Assembly: GCA_003153355.1 (NCBI GenBank)
Contig: PLYH01000005.1
Span: 125,332 to 189,331, forward strand
Source of the DNA: Candidatus Peregrinibacteria bacterium
GTDB lineage: Bacteria; Patescibacteriota; Gracilibacteria; UBA1369
Reading direction: 5' to 3'
DNA: 64,000 nucleotides
The notes below the pieces were generated by a model that saw only the letters and a program-made list of their open reading frames with translations, was not told the origin of the DNA and ran no database searches. Below are positions 54,406 through 63,419 of the stretch, one piece after another (position 1 is the stretch's first letter; each line of letters opens with the position of its first letter). A program made the translations under genes and the position numbers.

Positions 54406-55155
54406 CTATACCTTTTGGACCAGGTCGGCAATCCGATGGAGCCAGCCGATTGCCCGTTCCTGATCAATGAAATACGGTGAAGTGGCAAAGGTGATGACCG
54501 AAGCTTTGGGAATAAGTTTTTCAATGATCTTCAGCTTGAGATCGTTCCCGATATAATCAGAATCCGGAGCAAAAAAATCGAGATCAATGTCTAGAATGAG
54601 ATTTGAATCCTGAATGCCGCCCTGTTCCGGAGTGAGTTTTAATTTTTCTTCCATGTCCTTGAGGCTGTATTCCGAATCCAAAAAAACAATCTCTTTCACG
54701 AGTCCGATGTGCTGCGCTGCGGGAATAAAATTGCCGACGTTCAAAACCGTATTGGTGTACTGAAAAACTTTTTCCAAATCAGCGGCGTCTTCTTTGGAAA
54801 TAAAACCGGGCGGTGTGCGCGTGTCTTTGTGCTGATCAATGTGAATAAGCAGTGCGCCGTCGCGAAGTTTGCCGTTGCATTTTTCCTGACACCAAAAGGC
54901 AAAAGCGTGGTTGTGGTTATCAAATACATAGACCGGCGCAGAACCGAAATTCGTTTTCACGAAATTTTGGAGTCCGATGCAGTTGTGGAGTTTTTCATCA
55001 TCGTCGTAATCTTCAAAAACCGTTTCCGTGCCGATGTTTACGTCATTGACCGTGCCCTGTTTGAGTCCTGGAACGTAAATTTTTTTATTTGGACGCTTTT
55101 CAAAATTGAAAGCGTTGTTGGAAACAGGTTCAGTGATGAAAAACGGTTGCTCGTA
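54406..55155 (-). CDS. UPF0489-family (arginase-like fold) protein
   Basis: About 249 residues from ATG 55155 (MYEQPFFITEP); a start at 55203 would add 16. Motifs: VYVFDNHNHAFAFW, LLIHIDQHKDTR and LILDIDLDFFAPDSDY, in the arrangement of the UPF0489 (C5orf22-like) family, which resembles arginase/histone deacetylase folds with Asp/His metal sites. The reaction is unknown. It is separated from the next minus-strand gene by a strong hairpin. Confidence 0.78.
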   Translation of the reverse strand, partial: YEQPFFITEPVSNNAFNFEKRPNKKIYVPGLKQGTVNDVNIGTETVFEDYDDDEKLHNCIGLQNFVKTNFGSAPVYVFDNHNHAFAFWCQEKCNGKLRDGALLIHIDQHKDTRTPPGFISKEDAADLEKVFQYTNTVLNVGNFIPAAQHIGLVKEIVFLDSEYSLKDMEEKLKLTPEQGGIQDSNLILDIDLDFFAPDSDYIGNDLKLKIIEKLIPKASVITFATSPYFIDQERAIGWLHRIADLVQKV

Positions 55156-55220
55156 CATGGAATCTTCGATTGAAAAAAAGTTTGCAGCGGCCGTATCATA
55201 CAAAAAAACCGCAGAAATAC

Positions 55221-55255
55221 AAAGCCCCCGGTTCCGGAAGGAATGCGGGGGCTTT
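55221..55255 (-). terminator. hairpin terminator after the Ala-rich protein gene
   Basis: AAAGCCCCCG and CGGGGGCTTT form a perfect 10-bp stem with a 15-base loop, on the 3' side of the 55290-56042 gene. The T-run on the minus strand is weak. Confidence 0.75.
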
Positions 55256-55289
55256 GAAAGTCTTTCTTATAATGAAACTACGGACTGAT

Positions 55290-56042
55290 TTAGCTGCTGG
55301 TCGCGGATGTTGAAGGCGTGGTGGTAGTTGTTGAAGCCTTTGCAGCCTGGATCGCAGTTTTTTCAGTCTGGCGGGCAGCGGATACAGCTGTCTTATAAGC
55401 ACTCATTGCATCTTTTACAGCCTGTTCCAGCGTCTGGCGGGCTGATTTGCGGCCGTCCTGGTAAGCCTGGCGGGCAGCAGTCATAGCTGTGTGGAAAGCG
55501 CTCCATGCAGCTTTATCCTGAGTTTTGTCGGTGGTTGCACAAACCGTTGATTGCAGCGTAGTGAATGCAGATTGCATCGCCGCTGTGCGTGTCGTGAGTA
55601 GAGGCGCCATGGCTGCCTGGAATGCCGTGCGGGCAGCATCTACGGCTGAACGACGGGTGGAAAGTGCAGCAGTCACAGCTGCGCGGAAAGCGTCAACTGC
55701 GGCCTGAACTGCAGGGTTTTTGTAACCTTTTGCATCACGTGTTGCGCGGTTATCATCCATTTTTGCATCTTGAGCAGCGCGGTTATCAGCAAGCTTTGTA
55801 TCATTGCTTGCCCAATTGCCGTCCATCTTATTCTGAGCGTTCACCTGGCTTTGAGTGATTTTTTGTTCCTTAGCGCCAAGTTTTGATTCATTACACATGG
55901 AAGCGGTGCTCGGCGCGCTCATTGTTGTTTCGGGAGCCGGAGTCATTGCCTGTGTGCTGCCCATGCTGTCATCGGCGAAAGCCGGTGCTGTAAGGCTTAA
56001 AAGAGTAAGACCCACCACCAACGATGTTGATATTTTTTTCAT
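55290..56042 (-). CDS. secreted Ala-rich helical protein
   Basis: 250 residues. Signal peptide ends at Ala-Phe-Ala-Asp. The mature part starts with a Thr/Ser/Pro stretch, then a long Ala/Arg/Gln-rich region (residues ~95-235) with heptad-like spacing such as AVDAFRAAVTAALSTRRSAV, suggesting an extended coiled coil. Two Cys (CNES, CATTDK). It ends in a Ser/Thr run. No family recognised. It is 94 bases downstream of dipZ on the same strand. Confidence 0.72.
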   Translation of the reverse strand: MKKISTSLVVGLTLLSLTAPAFADDSMGSTQAMTPAPETTMSAPSTASMCNESKLGAKEQKITQSQVNAQNKMDGNWASNDTKLADNRAAQDAKMDDNRATRDAKGYKNPAVQAAVDAFRAAVTAALSTRRSAVDAARTAFQAAMAPLLTTRTAAMQSAFTTLQSTVCATTDKTQDKAAWSAFHTAMTAARQAYQDGRKSARQTLEQAVKDAMSAYKTAVSAARQTEKTAIQAAKASTTTTTPSTSATSS

Positions 56043-56136
56043 TTTGAGAAAAATAAAGAAATAAAAATGTTGAACGATTGTTTACTGTTCTTAGAGTGCG
56101 GGCGGGGTTACACTTATAATCAGGGGTCGCCAACTC

Positions 56137-57912
56137 TTAACCGAACGTGAAAGTAAAAGCTTTTAATCCCGGCGTCATCACTTCGAGGGTAACGGTGTGA
56201 CGGCCATAATCGGTGCCGGTATCGATCAAATTATAAAGCGCAGCTTTGTTGATTGTAACCGTGCCATTAGCCGCAACGTCTTTGCCGCGGTTTTGCGCTG
56301 TGACCGGCTTGCCGTCCAGCAGGACTTTCGCGACCACGGGCTTATCCGTCTGGTCGGCGACGATGTTAATTTTATTGGCTTGGTAGTTCATCGCCAGCTG
56401 TGCGGACGTTTTACCGCTCGTAATATACTCGCCGCCGATGTTCCATTCTTTTCCAAGATAAAAGGTGTCATTTGCAAAGGTCGATGGAAGAGTAAAAGTA
56501 TGAAACTGATCTTTCATATACTGATCGGTGTTGCCCATGAATTCTGAGCGGTTGTACCCGAAATAGGTTTCAGAAGTTCCGATTTTGCTCAGATCTTCCG
56601 CAGGAGCGTTCACTTTCGTAATCTGCCCGACCTGTTCGCCCAAAAGATCCTGGATGATCATCTCTGTTTCATCGTAATTGCCTTCGCCGAAATGTTCATA
56701 ACGGATGTTGCCTTCTTTATCGATAATATATTTCGCAGGCCAGAATTCATTGTTATACGCCATCCAGGTTGAATAGTTGTTGTCCTGCACCACCGGATAT
56801 TGAATACCGAAATCCGTGACGGCTTTTTGAACATTGGCCAGTTCGTGTTCAAAAGCAAATTCAGGAGTATGGACGCCGATGATGACAAGTCCCTGATCCT
56901 TATATTTCTGATACCAGGTGTTCATGTAGGGAAGGGTGCGGATGCAGTTGATGCAGCTGTACGTCCAGAAATCCACAATGACCACTTTACCTTTAAGGTC
57001 TGAAAGTTTCAGCGGAGGCGAATTGATCCAGGCCTGGGTTCCAGTGAGTTCAGGAGCCAGTGTTCCTTTAGGCATGAGAAGTTGATCGACCATAGTTTGT
57101 TGGGTGTCAGAGGATGATTGTTGGCTGGTGCCAGTAACAAGCATTTGATGGCTGCCGTTAATGCCGCTGGTATTGACGAGATTTTGTTCAACCTGGTTAA
57201 AATCCGGGAAAATTCCGGCCAATCTGGTTGAAATCTGAACATCAAGACCCATCGCGATCAAAATAACGCCGATCAGAAGAACCACTCCTGAAATTTGCTG
57301 GATGATCATGCCTTTTTCCTTGAGAAATTTCACCTGATTGATAATAAGATTTCCGCCATAGGCAATCAGAAGCATCGGCAATCCTGCTCCAAGGGAGTAT
57401 GCCAACATGAGCAAAATAACTTTTCCCAGATCGTTTTGCGTCACGGCAAGCGTCAGAATCGCTCCAAGAATCGGACCTGCGCATGGAACCCAGACCAGAC
57501 CGAGCGAAGCTCCGACCAAAAATCCGTTGATGAGACCTTTCTTTTTCTGCTCCTGTTGATTCGGCAGCATGGTCTTTTTTTGCGGAATGAACTTATTAAA
57601 AAAGTTCTGGACGTAAAAAAGAATTTTTTCAAAGATTTGCGGAAAGATAAGCGCAAGACCGAACAGCCCCAAAAACACCAGCGCGATATTTCTGAGAACG
57701 GAATTGGAAAGGCCGAAAAGATTTGTCACATACTGGAAAATAACGCCGAAAGCAGTAAAGCTCACCGTGAGGCCCAATACGATAAAAAACGGGCGGAATT
57801 TGCTTTGCTGTCCCATGGTCGACCCCACAATGATCGGTAGCACGGCTAAAATGCACGGCGCGGCGATCGTCAGAAAACCGCCGATGAAAGCGATAATAAA
57901 GAGCGTGAACAT
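56137..57912 (-). CDS. dipZ: DipZ-like protein: CcdA membrane domain, thioredoxin, C-terminal beta domain
   Basis: 591 residues. N-terminal ~240: six helices with AAPCILAVLPIIVG and VWVPCAGPILGAIL, the two Cys of CcdA/DsbD. Residues ~300-430: thioredoxin with YSCINCIRTLP (CxxC) and later WPAKYIIDKEGNIRYEHFGEG. The last ~150 residues form a beta-sandwich as in mycobacterial DipZ (Rv2874). It carries reducing power from the cytoplasm across the membrane to an outer thioredoxin domain that can reduce disulfides of surface proteins. Divergent from the beta-CASP nuclease gene. Confidence 0.92.
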   Translation of the reverse strand: MFTLFIIAFIGGFLTIAAPCILAVLPIIVGSTMGQQSKFRPFFIVLGLTVSFTAFGVIFQYVTNLFGLSNSVLRNIALVFLGLFGLALIFPQIFEKILFYVQNFFNKFIPQKKTMLPNQQEQKKKGLINGFLVGASLGLVWVPCAGPILGAILTLAVTQNDLGKVILLMLAYSLGAGLPMLLIAYGGNLIINQVKFLKEKGMIIQQISGVVLLIGVILIAMGLDVQISTRLAGIFPDFNQVEQNLVNTSGINGSHQMLVTGTSQQSSSDTQQTMVDQLLMPKGTLAPELTGTQAWINSPPLKLSDLKGKVVIVDFWTYSCINCIRTLPYMNTWYQKYKDQGLVIIGVHTPEFAFEHELANVQKAVTDFGIQYPVVQDNNYSTWMAYNNEFWPAKYIIDKEGNIRYEHFGEGNYDETEMIIQDLLGEQVGQITKVNAPAEDLSKIGTSETYFGYNRSEFMGNTDQYMKDQFHTFTLPSTFANDTFYLGKEWNIGGEYITSGKTSAQLAMNYQANKINIVADQTDKPVVAKVLLDGKPVTAQNRGKDVAANGTVTINKAALYNLIDTGTDYGRHTVTLEVMTPGLKAFTFTFG

Positions 57913-57937
57913 TTGTTTTTTGTTAGGAGATTGTCTT

Positions 57938-57967
57938 TTGCCAGTTTACCCGGTTTTGTGCTATAAT
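57938..57967 (+). promoter_or_regulatory. promoter of the beta-CASP nuclease gene
   Basis: TTGCCA (57938-57943), 18-base spacer, TATAAT (57962-57967), followed by AAAGGA; the ATG at 57996 is 28 bases downstream. Confidence 0.65.
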
Positions 57968-57995
57968 AAAAGGAAATAAAACTAACTTTTTCATC

Positions 57996-59408
57996 ATGAA
58001 ACTTACATCTTACGGCGCAGCGCGCGAGGTCACCGGGTCACGTCATCTTTTGGAAGTGAACGGCAAAAAGATTTTTCTGGACTTTGGAATGTTCCAGGGT
58101 CACCGCAAAGAGTCCGACGTTAAAAACCGCAATTTACCTTTTGATGCCAGCACCATTGACGCGGTGATTCTTTCACACGCGCACATTGATCACAGCGGCG
58201 GTTTGCCGTTGCTTGTGAAGCACGGTTTTAAAGGTCCGATTTATTCGACATTTGCGACGCGCGATCTCTGCAACTATATGCTTATGGACAGCGCGTTCAT
58301 CCAGGAAAAGGATGCGGAATACATGAAAGTTAAAATGGCGAAAAAGAACGCCAAAAATAAACAGGCTCCGATGGAACCGCTTTATACTGTTGAAGACGCG
58401 CAGAAATGTCTGACCCAATTTTACGGCGTTGGCTATGAACGGGCTTTCGTCGTCACTGACGGCGTGGTTTGTTCTTTCTATGACGCAGGCCACATTCTTG
58501 GCTCATCCCAGATTCATCTGGTCATTTACGAAAAAGAGACAAAAAAACGTTTCACGTTCGCCTTCACCGGCGACCTTGGCCGTAAAAATCTGCCGATTTT
58601 ACGCGATCCGCAGGTTTTACCGGAAACCGATTACCTGATGATGGAAAGCACTTACGGCAACCGTTTTCATGAATCGATTTTGGACGCTGGAAAACATCTT
58701 GAAGAAACTATAAACCGCACCGTCAAACGCGGCGGCAAAATTATTATCCCGGCTTTTTCTTTGGAACGCACCCAGGAAATTGTCTATCACCTGAATCTTT
58801 TATGGCAGAAAAAACTCATTCCCGATCTGCCGATTTTCGTGGACAGTCCTCTTTCGGCCAATCTTACGGAAGTTTTCATGAACCATCCGGAATGTTTTGA
58901 TACCGACACCTTCAATGAGTTTATCAAAAACCGCAAGAATCCTTTCGGTTTCGGCAAACTTCAATACACGCACACCGTGGAAGAGTCCAAAGCGCTCAAC
59001 AGTTATAACGCGCCTTGCGTTATTATTTCGGCTTCGGGCATGTGTGAAAACGGCCGCATCTTGCATCACCTGAAAAATAACATCGAAGATCCGCGCAACA
59101 CGATTATGATCGTGGGCTTTATGGCCAAAGACACCCTCGGCCGCAAGATTGAAGACAAACAACAGATCGTGAATATTTTCGGCGAACCTCATCATGTGCG
59201 GGCGGAAGTTGTCGTGATGGACGCATTTTCCGGGCATGCCGACCGCAGCGATTTGCTTGCTTACCTCAGCCAGATCAAGGGAATGAAAAAACTTTTCCTG
59301 GTGCACGGTGAAGCCGAGCAGCAGGAAGCTTTTAAAGGATTTTTGAATGAAAGCGGTTATAAAGATGTGACCCTGAACGAGCCGGGACAGAGTTACGAAA
59401 TCCCGTAG
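57996..59408 (+). CDS. metallo-beta-lactamase/beta-CASP RNA-processing nuclease
   Basis: 470 residues. The metal site HAHIDHSGG (HxHxDH), DAGHILGSSQ and AFTGDLGR belong to the MBL fold. The beta-CASP domain has PAFSLERTQEIVY and FVDSPLSANLTEVF, and the C-terminal part includes ASGMCENGRILHHL and AFSGHADRSDLL (motif with final His). Proteins of this type are RNA endo/exonucleases related to CPSF73 and RNase J. The RNA target is unknown. A 113-base gap and tRNA-Gly(UCC) follow. Confidence 0.93.
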   Translation: MKLTSYGAAREVTGSRHLLEVNGKKIFLDFGMFQGHRKESDVKNRNLPFDASTIDAVILSHAHIDHSGGLPLLVKHGFKGPIYSTFATRDLCNYMLMDSAFIQEKDAEYMKVKMAKKNAKNKQAPMEPLYTVEDAQKCLTQFYGVGYERAFVVTDGVVCSFYDAGHILGSSQIHLVIYEKETKKRFTFAFTGDLGRKNLPILRDPQVLPETDYLMMESTYGNRFHESILDAGKHLEETINRTVKRGGKIIIPAFSLERTQEIVYHLNLLWQKKLIPDLPIFVDSPLSANLTEVFMNHPECFDTDTFNEFIKNRKNPFGFGKLQYTHTVEESKALNSYNAPCVIISASGMCENGRILHHLKNNIEDPRNTIMIVGFMAKDTLGRKIEDKQQIVNIFGEPHHVRAEVVVMDAFSGHADRSDLLAYLSQIKGMKKLFLVHGEAEQQEAFKGFLNESGYKDVTLNEPGQSYEIP

Positions 59409-59522
59409 AGTTTTCACTGAGCGCGGCCGCACTCTTGAAAGGGTGAGAAAAGCGCTGTATCATACTTCTGTTTTTCCGGGGTTCGGAACAATCATTCAAC
59501 CAGGCAGCAAGCCAAAAAACAG

Positions 59523-59596
59523 GCGGGTGTAGTATAATGGTATTATGACAGCTTTCCAAGCTGAAGACAGGGGTCCGATTCCCCTCACCCGCTCCA
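59523..59596 (+). tRNA. tRNA-Gly(UCC), with atypical positions
   Basis: 74 bases: acceptor GCGGGTG/CACCCGC (perfect), T stem AGGGG/CCCCT, anticodon loop TTTCCAA (UCC), discriminator T and encoded CCA. Oddities: the D stem GTAT/TTAT has a T-T mismatch and a G-T pair, the anticodon stem has an A-A mismatch at its outer end, and the T-loop reads TCCGATT with C at position 55. Probably functional but unusual. Confidence 0.85.
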
Positions 59597-59605
59597 AAGT
59601 TATTA

Positions 59606-59627
59606 TGGCTTATTTGACCTGTTTTTT
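59606..59627 (+). terminator. T-rich 3' flank of tRNA-Gly(UCC)
   Basis: ATGGCTTATTTGACCTG is followed by six T. It shares ATGGCTTATTT with the flanks of the other two Gly tRNAs, but here the hairpin partner is degenerate, so termination would be weak. The remaining gap to 59761 is AT-rich with nothing else seen. Confidence 0.4.
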
Positions 59628-59761
59628 GTTGTATTCACGGGAGAAGGGGCGAACTTTTATTTTTAAATTCAATAAGACTTTCAATCAATGTCTATCTAAT
59701 AAACATTAAAAATGGTAGGTTTAGATATTAGATTTCGTGTTTTCATTCACAATTACAAAAT

Positions 59762-61996
59762 ATGAAAATGAAAAAAATTATTTTAGCTCTGGCCGGGATT
59801 GTTCTTTTTACATCTCATGTAAATGTTGCATTTTTGGCGACGAACGATTTTAGTGATGTTTCTCAGACTTCTCCTTATTACACCGCGATTACCGATTTAA
59901 AAACGCGCGGTATTATCAGCGGTTACCCTGATGGAACGTTTCGACCGGATCAGGAGGTGAATCGTGCGGAAGCTTTGAAAATAATCCTGCTTGGAGCGGG
60001 AATTAATACCGGCTCTTCTTCCGCAACGGCACATTTTTCTGACACTTCTTCAACCGCATGGTACGCCCCTTATTTGAATAAAGCTGTTGAGCTTGGAATT
60101 GTGCAGGGTTATCCGGACGGGACATTTCAGCCTGCCCAAACTGTCAATCTGGTTGAGAATTTAAAAATGCTTCTTGTTGCCAAAAATGTTGCTTTGAGCA
60201 ATGTGACCGTGACTCAAAATCCTTATGCCGATGCTTTTTCCGGTCAATGGTATTCAAAATTCGTTGAATATGCCAAGGATAAAAATCTCATTGATGCCGA
60301 CCCGCAGAATAAAATTTATCCGGCTCAGGGCATGACCCGCGGCAAACTGGCGGAAACTCTGTATCGGCTTCTTTATATTCAGGATAATGGGTTGAGTTCA
60401 TTTCCTGCAACAACTGTTTCCGTACCGGTACAAAATCCAACCCCAACACCTCCACCAGCTTCCGGCACCGGCGTAAATTTTACGATCGATCCTACTTTAA
60501 ACCGCCAAACTATTTCTCCCTATATTTATGGAAGTAATGAGATTACGGAAGATAATGGCCAGCCCCGTGAACCGGGAATGAAACTGATCCGTTCGGGTGG
60601 CAACCGCTGGACTGCCTATGATTGGGAAAACAATGCTTCAAATGCAGGAACAGACTGGGGACCGAACTCCAGCGACAGTTATCTGAGTGACAGCAAAACT
60701 CCGGGAGATGCCGTAAAAACAAGGGTTGATGCGGCTTTTGGACTCGGTGCTGCCGCTCTTATTACGGTACCGATCGTTGATTATGTTGCCGCTGATGAAA
60801 ACGGCATCGTGACAGATATTGCCAGCGATACGAATTCCCGATGGGACAAAAATCTTCCGACAACTCCCGGCACGCTTCCTTTAACTCCTGATTTGCAAGA
60901 TCATACGGTTTACCAGGACCAGTTTGTCACCTGGGTTCAAAACACTTATCAAAGCTCTCTCAACAGCGGGAAGCAAATTTTCTACTCTCTGGATAACGAA
61001 CCCGGATTGTGGCCATCAACCCATCCGCTGGTTCATCCGCAACAAACCACCTATGCTGAAATGGCCAAACGAACCGCGGATTTTTCAGCAATGATTAAGA
61101 AAATTGCGCCGAACTCGCTGGTCTTCGGGGCTGTTGCTTTTGGATACAGTGAATATCTCAATTTGCAGAGTGCTCCTGATGCGAACGGACGTGATTATCT
61201 GGATTTCTTCCTTGATTCGGCTAAAGCAGCCGAAACAAGCGCAGGAAGACGTCTGGTGGATGTTCTGGATTTGCACTGGTATCCGGAAGCCAAAGGCGGA
61301 GGCGTCAGGATTACGGACTCCCAAAGCGCCGCACCTTCCGATGCCGAAGTTGAAGCCCGCGTTCAAGCTCCACGTTCGCTCTGGGATCCGACGTATGTTG
61401 AAGACAGCTGGATTACCGCCGATGTTTTGAATAATGGTCCGATTGAGCTTATTCCCTGGCTGCAAACTAAAATTGCCGCTCATTATCCGGGCACGAAACT
61501 TTCTTTCAGCGAGTATGAGTATGGCGGAGCCAACCATATTTCAGGCGGAATCGCCGAAGCCGATGTCTTAGGTATTTTCGGGAAAGAAAATGTTTTTGCC
61601 GCAACTTTATGGCCTGAAGGTTTCAGCAACACGCCCGATACCTATATTTATGGCGCTTTTGATCTTTATCTGAACTACGACGGTCAGGGCGACGGAGTTG
61701 GTGATACTTCCGTTTCGGCACAAAACTCCGATATCAACGATACTTCCGTTTACGCAATTGCCAAAAGCTCCGATTCGACCGTTCTTTATATTGTTGCCAT
61801 TAACAAAACCAAGAATGTTATTCCTGCGAATGTGGCTGTGGCAAATAGTTCCGCCTTTGCATCAGGACAGGTTTATCAACTGACCGCAGCGAATATGAAA
61901 CCTCAAGCTGCAGGATCTTTTGCTGTTCAAAATAACCAGTTTACCTACCAGATGCCCGCATGGAGCGTTTCTCTCTGGGTATTGAAAACAACTTAA
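59762..61996 (+). CDS. SLH-anchored glycoside hydrolase (GH44-like)
   Basis: 744 residues; start at 59762 (ATG at 59768 also possible). Signal peptide to ~residue 26. Three SLH repeats (~28-80, ~88-140, ~150-205): GYPDGTFRPDQEVNRAEALK and GYPDGTFQPAQTVN are clear. A Pro/Thr linker (~222-236) leads to a TIM-barrel enzyme. SLDNEPGLW (Glu413) fits the acid/base of GH44, and FSEYEYGGANHISGGIAEAD (Glu584) the nucleophile. A C-terminal beta domain ends the protein. GH44 enzymes cut cellulose or xyloglucan-type beta-glucans. SLH repeats place it on the cell surface. Confidence 0.88.
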   Translation: MKMKKIILALAGIVLFTSHVNVAFLATNDFSDVSQTSPYYTAITDLKTRGIISGYPDGTFRPDQEVNRAEALKIILLGAGINTGSSSATAHFSDTSSTAWYAPYLNKAVELGIVQGYPDGTFQPAQTVNLVENLKMLLVAKNVALSNVTVTQNPYADAFSGQWYSKFVEYAKDKNLIDADPQNKIYPAQGMTRGKLAETLYRLLYIQDNGLSSFPATTVSVPVQNPTPTPPPASGTGVNFTIDPTLNRQTISPYIYGSNEITEDNGQPREPGMKLIRSGGNRWTAYDWENNASNAGTDWGPNSSDSYLSDSKTPGDAVKTRVDAAFGLGAAALITVPIVDYVAADENGIVTDIASDTNSRWDKNLPTTPGTLPLTPDLQDHTVYQDQFVTWVQNTYQSSLNSGKQIFYSLDNEPGLWPSTHPLVHPQQTTYAEMAKRTADFSAMIKKIAPNSLVFGAVAFGYSEYLNLQSAPDANGRDYLDFFLDSAKAAETSAGRRLVDVLDLHWYPEAKGGGVRITDSQSAAPSDAEVEARVQAPRSLWDPTYVEDSWITADVLNNGPIELIPWLQTKIAAHYPGTKLSFSEYEYGGANHISGGIAEADVLGIFGKENVFAATLWPEGFSNTPDTYIYGAFDLYLNYDGQGDGVGDTSVSAQNSDINDTSVYAIAKSSDSTVLYIVAINKTKNVIPANVAVANSSAFASGQVYQLTAANMKPQAAGSFAVQNNQFTYQMPAWSVSLWVLKTT

Positions 61997-62036
61997 TATA
62001 GTGGACGCCGGCAAAAACTGGTCCGCACTTCGTCAC

Positions 62037-62828
62037 TTATGTATTTTCTATCGGTTTTGCCTCTTCCCAAAAATGGTTGAAAATATTGTTGCGAAAAAAA
62101 TGGGCGATATCTTTATTTTCGATCATCGTGCAGCTTGCTTTGTTTTCTTTCAGAGATTTAATCGCAAGCGTGTTATCCCAAAGATAGAATCCTGATTCCG
62201 ATCCTTGATTCTGAGTTAAAATTCGCACATCGATTTTATAAAGATCCTTTTTGGCATTGATTTTATCCGCAAAATCACATGGCGGATAAATAATGCGTGA
62301 TGTAATACCAAGCTCTGCTTTCCAGGCAAAATAGTTTTCATAGAACTCTTCTCCAAGCATTTCTGTAAAGACCATCGTGTTACTGAAAATTAAGATTTCA
62401 TTTTTGGCTTTCAAGCTTTCATCCAACATTTTTTTAAATCCATCAGTTTCTTCATAAAGTTTCACCACCGTTACTTCATGCTTGATAACAGGAATCGCAT
62501 TGAGGAGTTTTGAAATATATCTGACATCTGTTTCCAGTGATTTTAATTCAGTGTGGCGTCCTTCAATAATTTTCAGCAAAATATCCGGATTTTCTGCCGC
62601 AATGAAACGTTTTTTTCCTTTTCGTATTTCGAAAAGGAACCCTTTTTCAATGAGTTGCTGGACATTGTAGTGAACGCTCACGCGATTTCGTTTTAACTTG
62701 AGACAAAGTTCCTGAATTGAAGTAGTCCCCGAACTAAGAACTTCAACGTAAGTAAGACTTTCACTGCGATTACAGCCCAGTCGTTTAAGAAAGGCGTTAA
62801 TGCGGAGTTGGTCTGAGTTTGCAATCAT
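62037..62828 (-). CDS. TrmB-like winged-helix transcriptional regulator
   Basis: About 263 residues from ATG 62828 (MIANSDQLRINAFLKRLG). Winged helix at ~10-75 (LTYVEVLSSGTTSIQELCLKLKRNRVSVHYNVQQLIEKGFLFEIRKGKKRF), a short coiled coil (~85-110), then an alpha/beta C-terminal domain (EILIFSNTMVFTEMLG, FYLWDNTLAIKSL) like the effector part of TrmB-type regulators. It may control the neighbouring surface glycosidase, whose 3' end it faces, or the divergent small gene at 63089. The effector is unknown. Confidence 0.8.
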   Translation of the reverse strand: MIANSDQLRINAFLKRLGCNRSESLTYVEVLSSGTTSIQELCLKLKRNRVSVHYNVQQLIEKGFLFEIRKGKKRFIAAENPDILLKIIEGRHTELKSLETDVRYISKLLNAIPVIKHEVTVVKLYEETDGFKKMLDESLKAKNEILIFSNTMVFTEMLGEEFYENYFAWKAELGITSRIIYPPCDFADKINAKKDLYKIDVRILTQNQGSESGFYLWDNTLAIKSLKENKASCTMIENKDIAHFFRNNIFNHFWEEAKPIENT

Positions 62829-62891
62829 GATGGATTTGTATTGTAGCATATAAACCTCAAAATGTAGAAACCTTTTATTACTTTTTGCAGG

Positions 62892-62927
62892 GAGTCATTT
62901 TTGTTGCAAATAAGCCATATTTGACTC
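62892..62927. promoter_or_regulatory. candidate operator: GAGTCA/TGACTC inverted repeat
   Basis: GAGTCA (62892-62897) and TGACTC (62922-62927) are inverted copies 24 bases apart, 64 bases upstream of the regulator start. An AAGCCAT copy lies between them. The spacing could suit a dimeric winged-helix regulator. The 62829-63088 gap otherwise has an open frame whose Met-poor, mixed composition I do not trust. Confidence 0.4.
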
Positions 62928-63088
62928 ATGCGTTTATTTTTTCCGCCGTTTATTCGTTTGTTTTAAGAAACGGGGATAAGGTGAAGTCGCTTTATAAAGC
63001 ATTCCAAAAAACCATCGATCGATATCCAGAAAGCTCAATTGAACGGAAAACAATTGAAATTATTTTTTATTTTTTAAATTTTACTTTT

Positions 63089-63340
63089 ATGAAATCTGAC
63101 AACTCAAATCAAAACAGCGGTTCTCATGATGACAAACAGGGCAAGAATCAGAATGATCAACAGAACAGCGGTAATCATAATGATAAAAAACCCCAAGGAA
63201 ATGATGATCAGCATGAACAAAAAGGTTCAAAAGGATCTGACTCTTCGGGTCAGGATAAAGATGATTCTTCAGATAAGGAGAAAACTTCCGGAGGCATGAA
63301 GGGAATGGATCATAAAGAAAATTCCCATAAATCAGTATAG
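63089..63340 (+). CDS. small disordered, hydrophilic protein
   Basis: 83 residues from ATG 63089, almost wholly Ser, Asn, Asp, Gln, Gly, Lys and His (for example SDNSNQNSGSHDDKQGKNQN), with almost no hydrophobic residues apart from the end. It resembles dehydrin- or stress-type disordered proteins only in composition. The frame extends upstream to 62885 but that part is less convincing. It is followed by a hairpin and a stress-protein-like gene. Confidence 0.55.
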   Translation: MKSDNSNQNSGSHDDKQGKNQNDQQNSGNHNDKKPQGNDDQHEQKGSKGSDSSGQDKDDSSDKEKTSGGMKGMDHKENSHKSV

Positions 63341-63360
63341 CTTCATAGAAATATCCGGTG

Positions 63361-63390
63361 AGCGTCCGTATCGCTAGAAATATGGACGCT
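63361..63390 (+). terminator. hairpin after the disordered protein gene
   Basis: AGCGTCC (63361-63367) pairs with GGACGCT (63384-63390), extended by a TA/TA pair inside. No strong T-run follows, so it could be a terminator or the 5' hairpin of the next gene. Confidence 0.5.
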
Positions 63391-63419
63391 CTGAAATTAA
63401 CTCATTAACTTCACTTTTT

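Noticed and set aside
62885..63088. N-terminal extension of the disordered protein at 63089
   Set aside because: The extension crosses the candidate operator region and has a mixed composition quite unlike the downstream Ser/Asn/Asp-rich protein; the ATG at 63089 is preferred.
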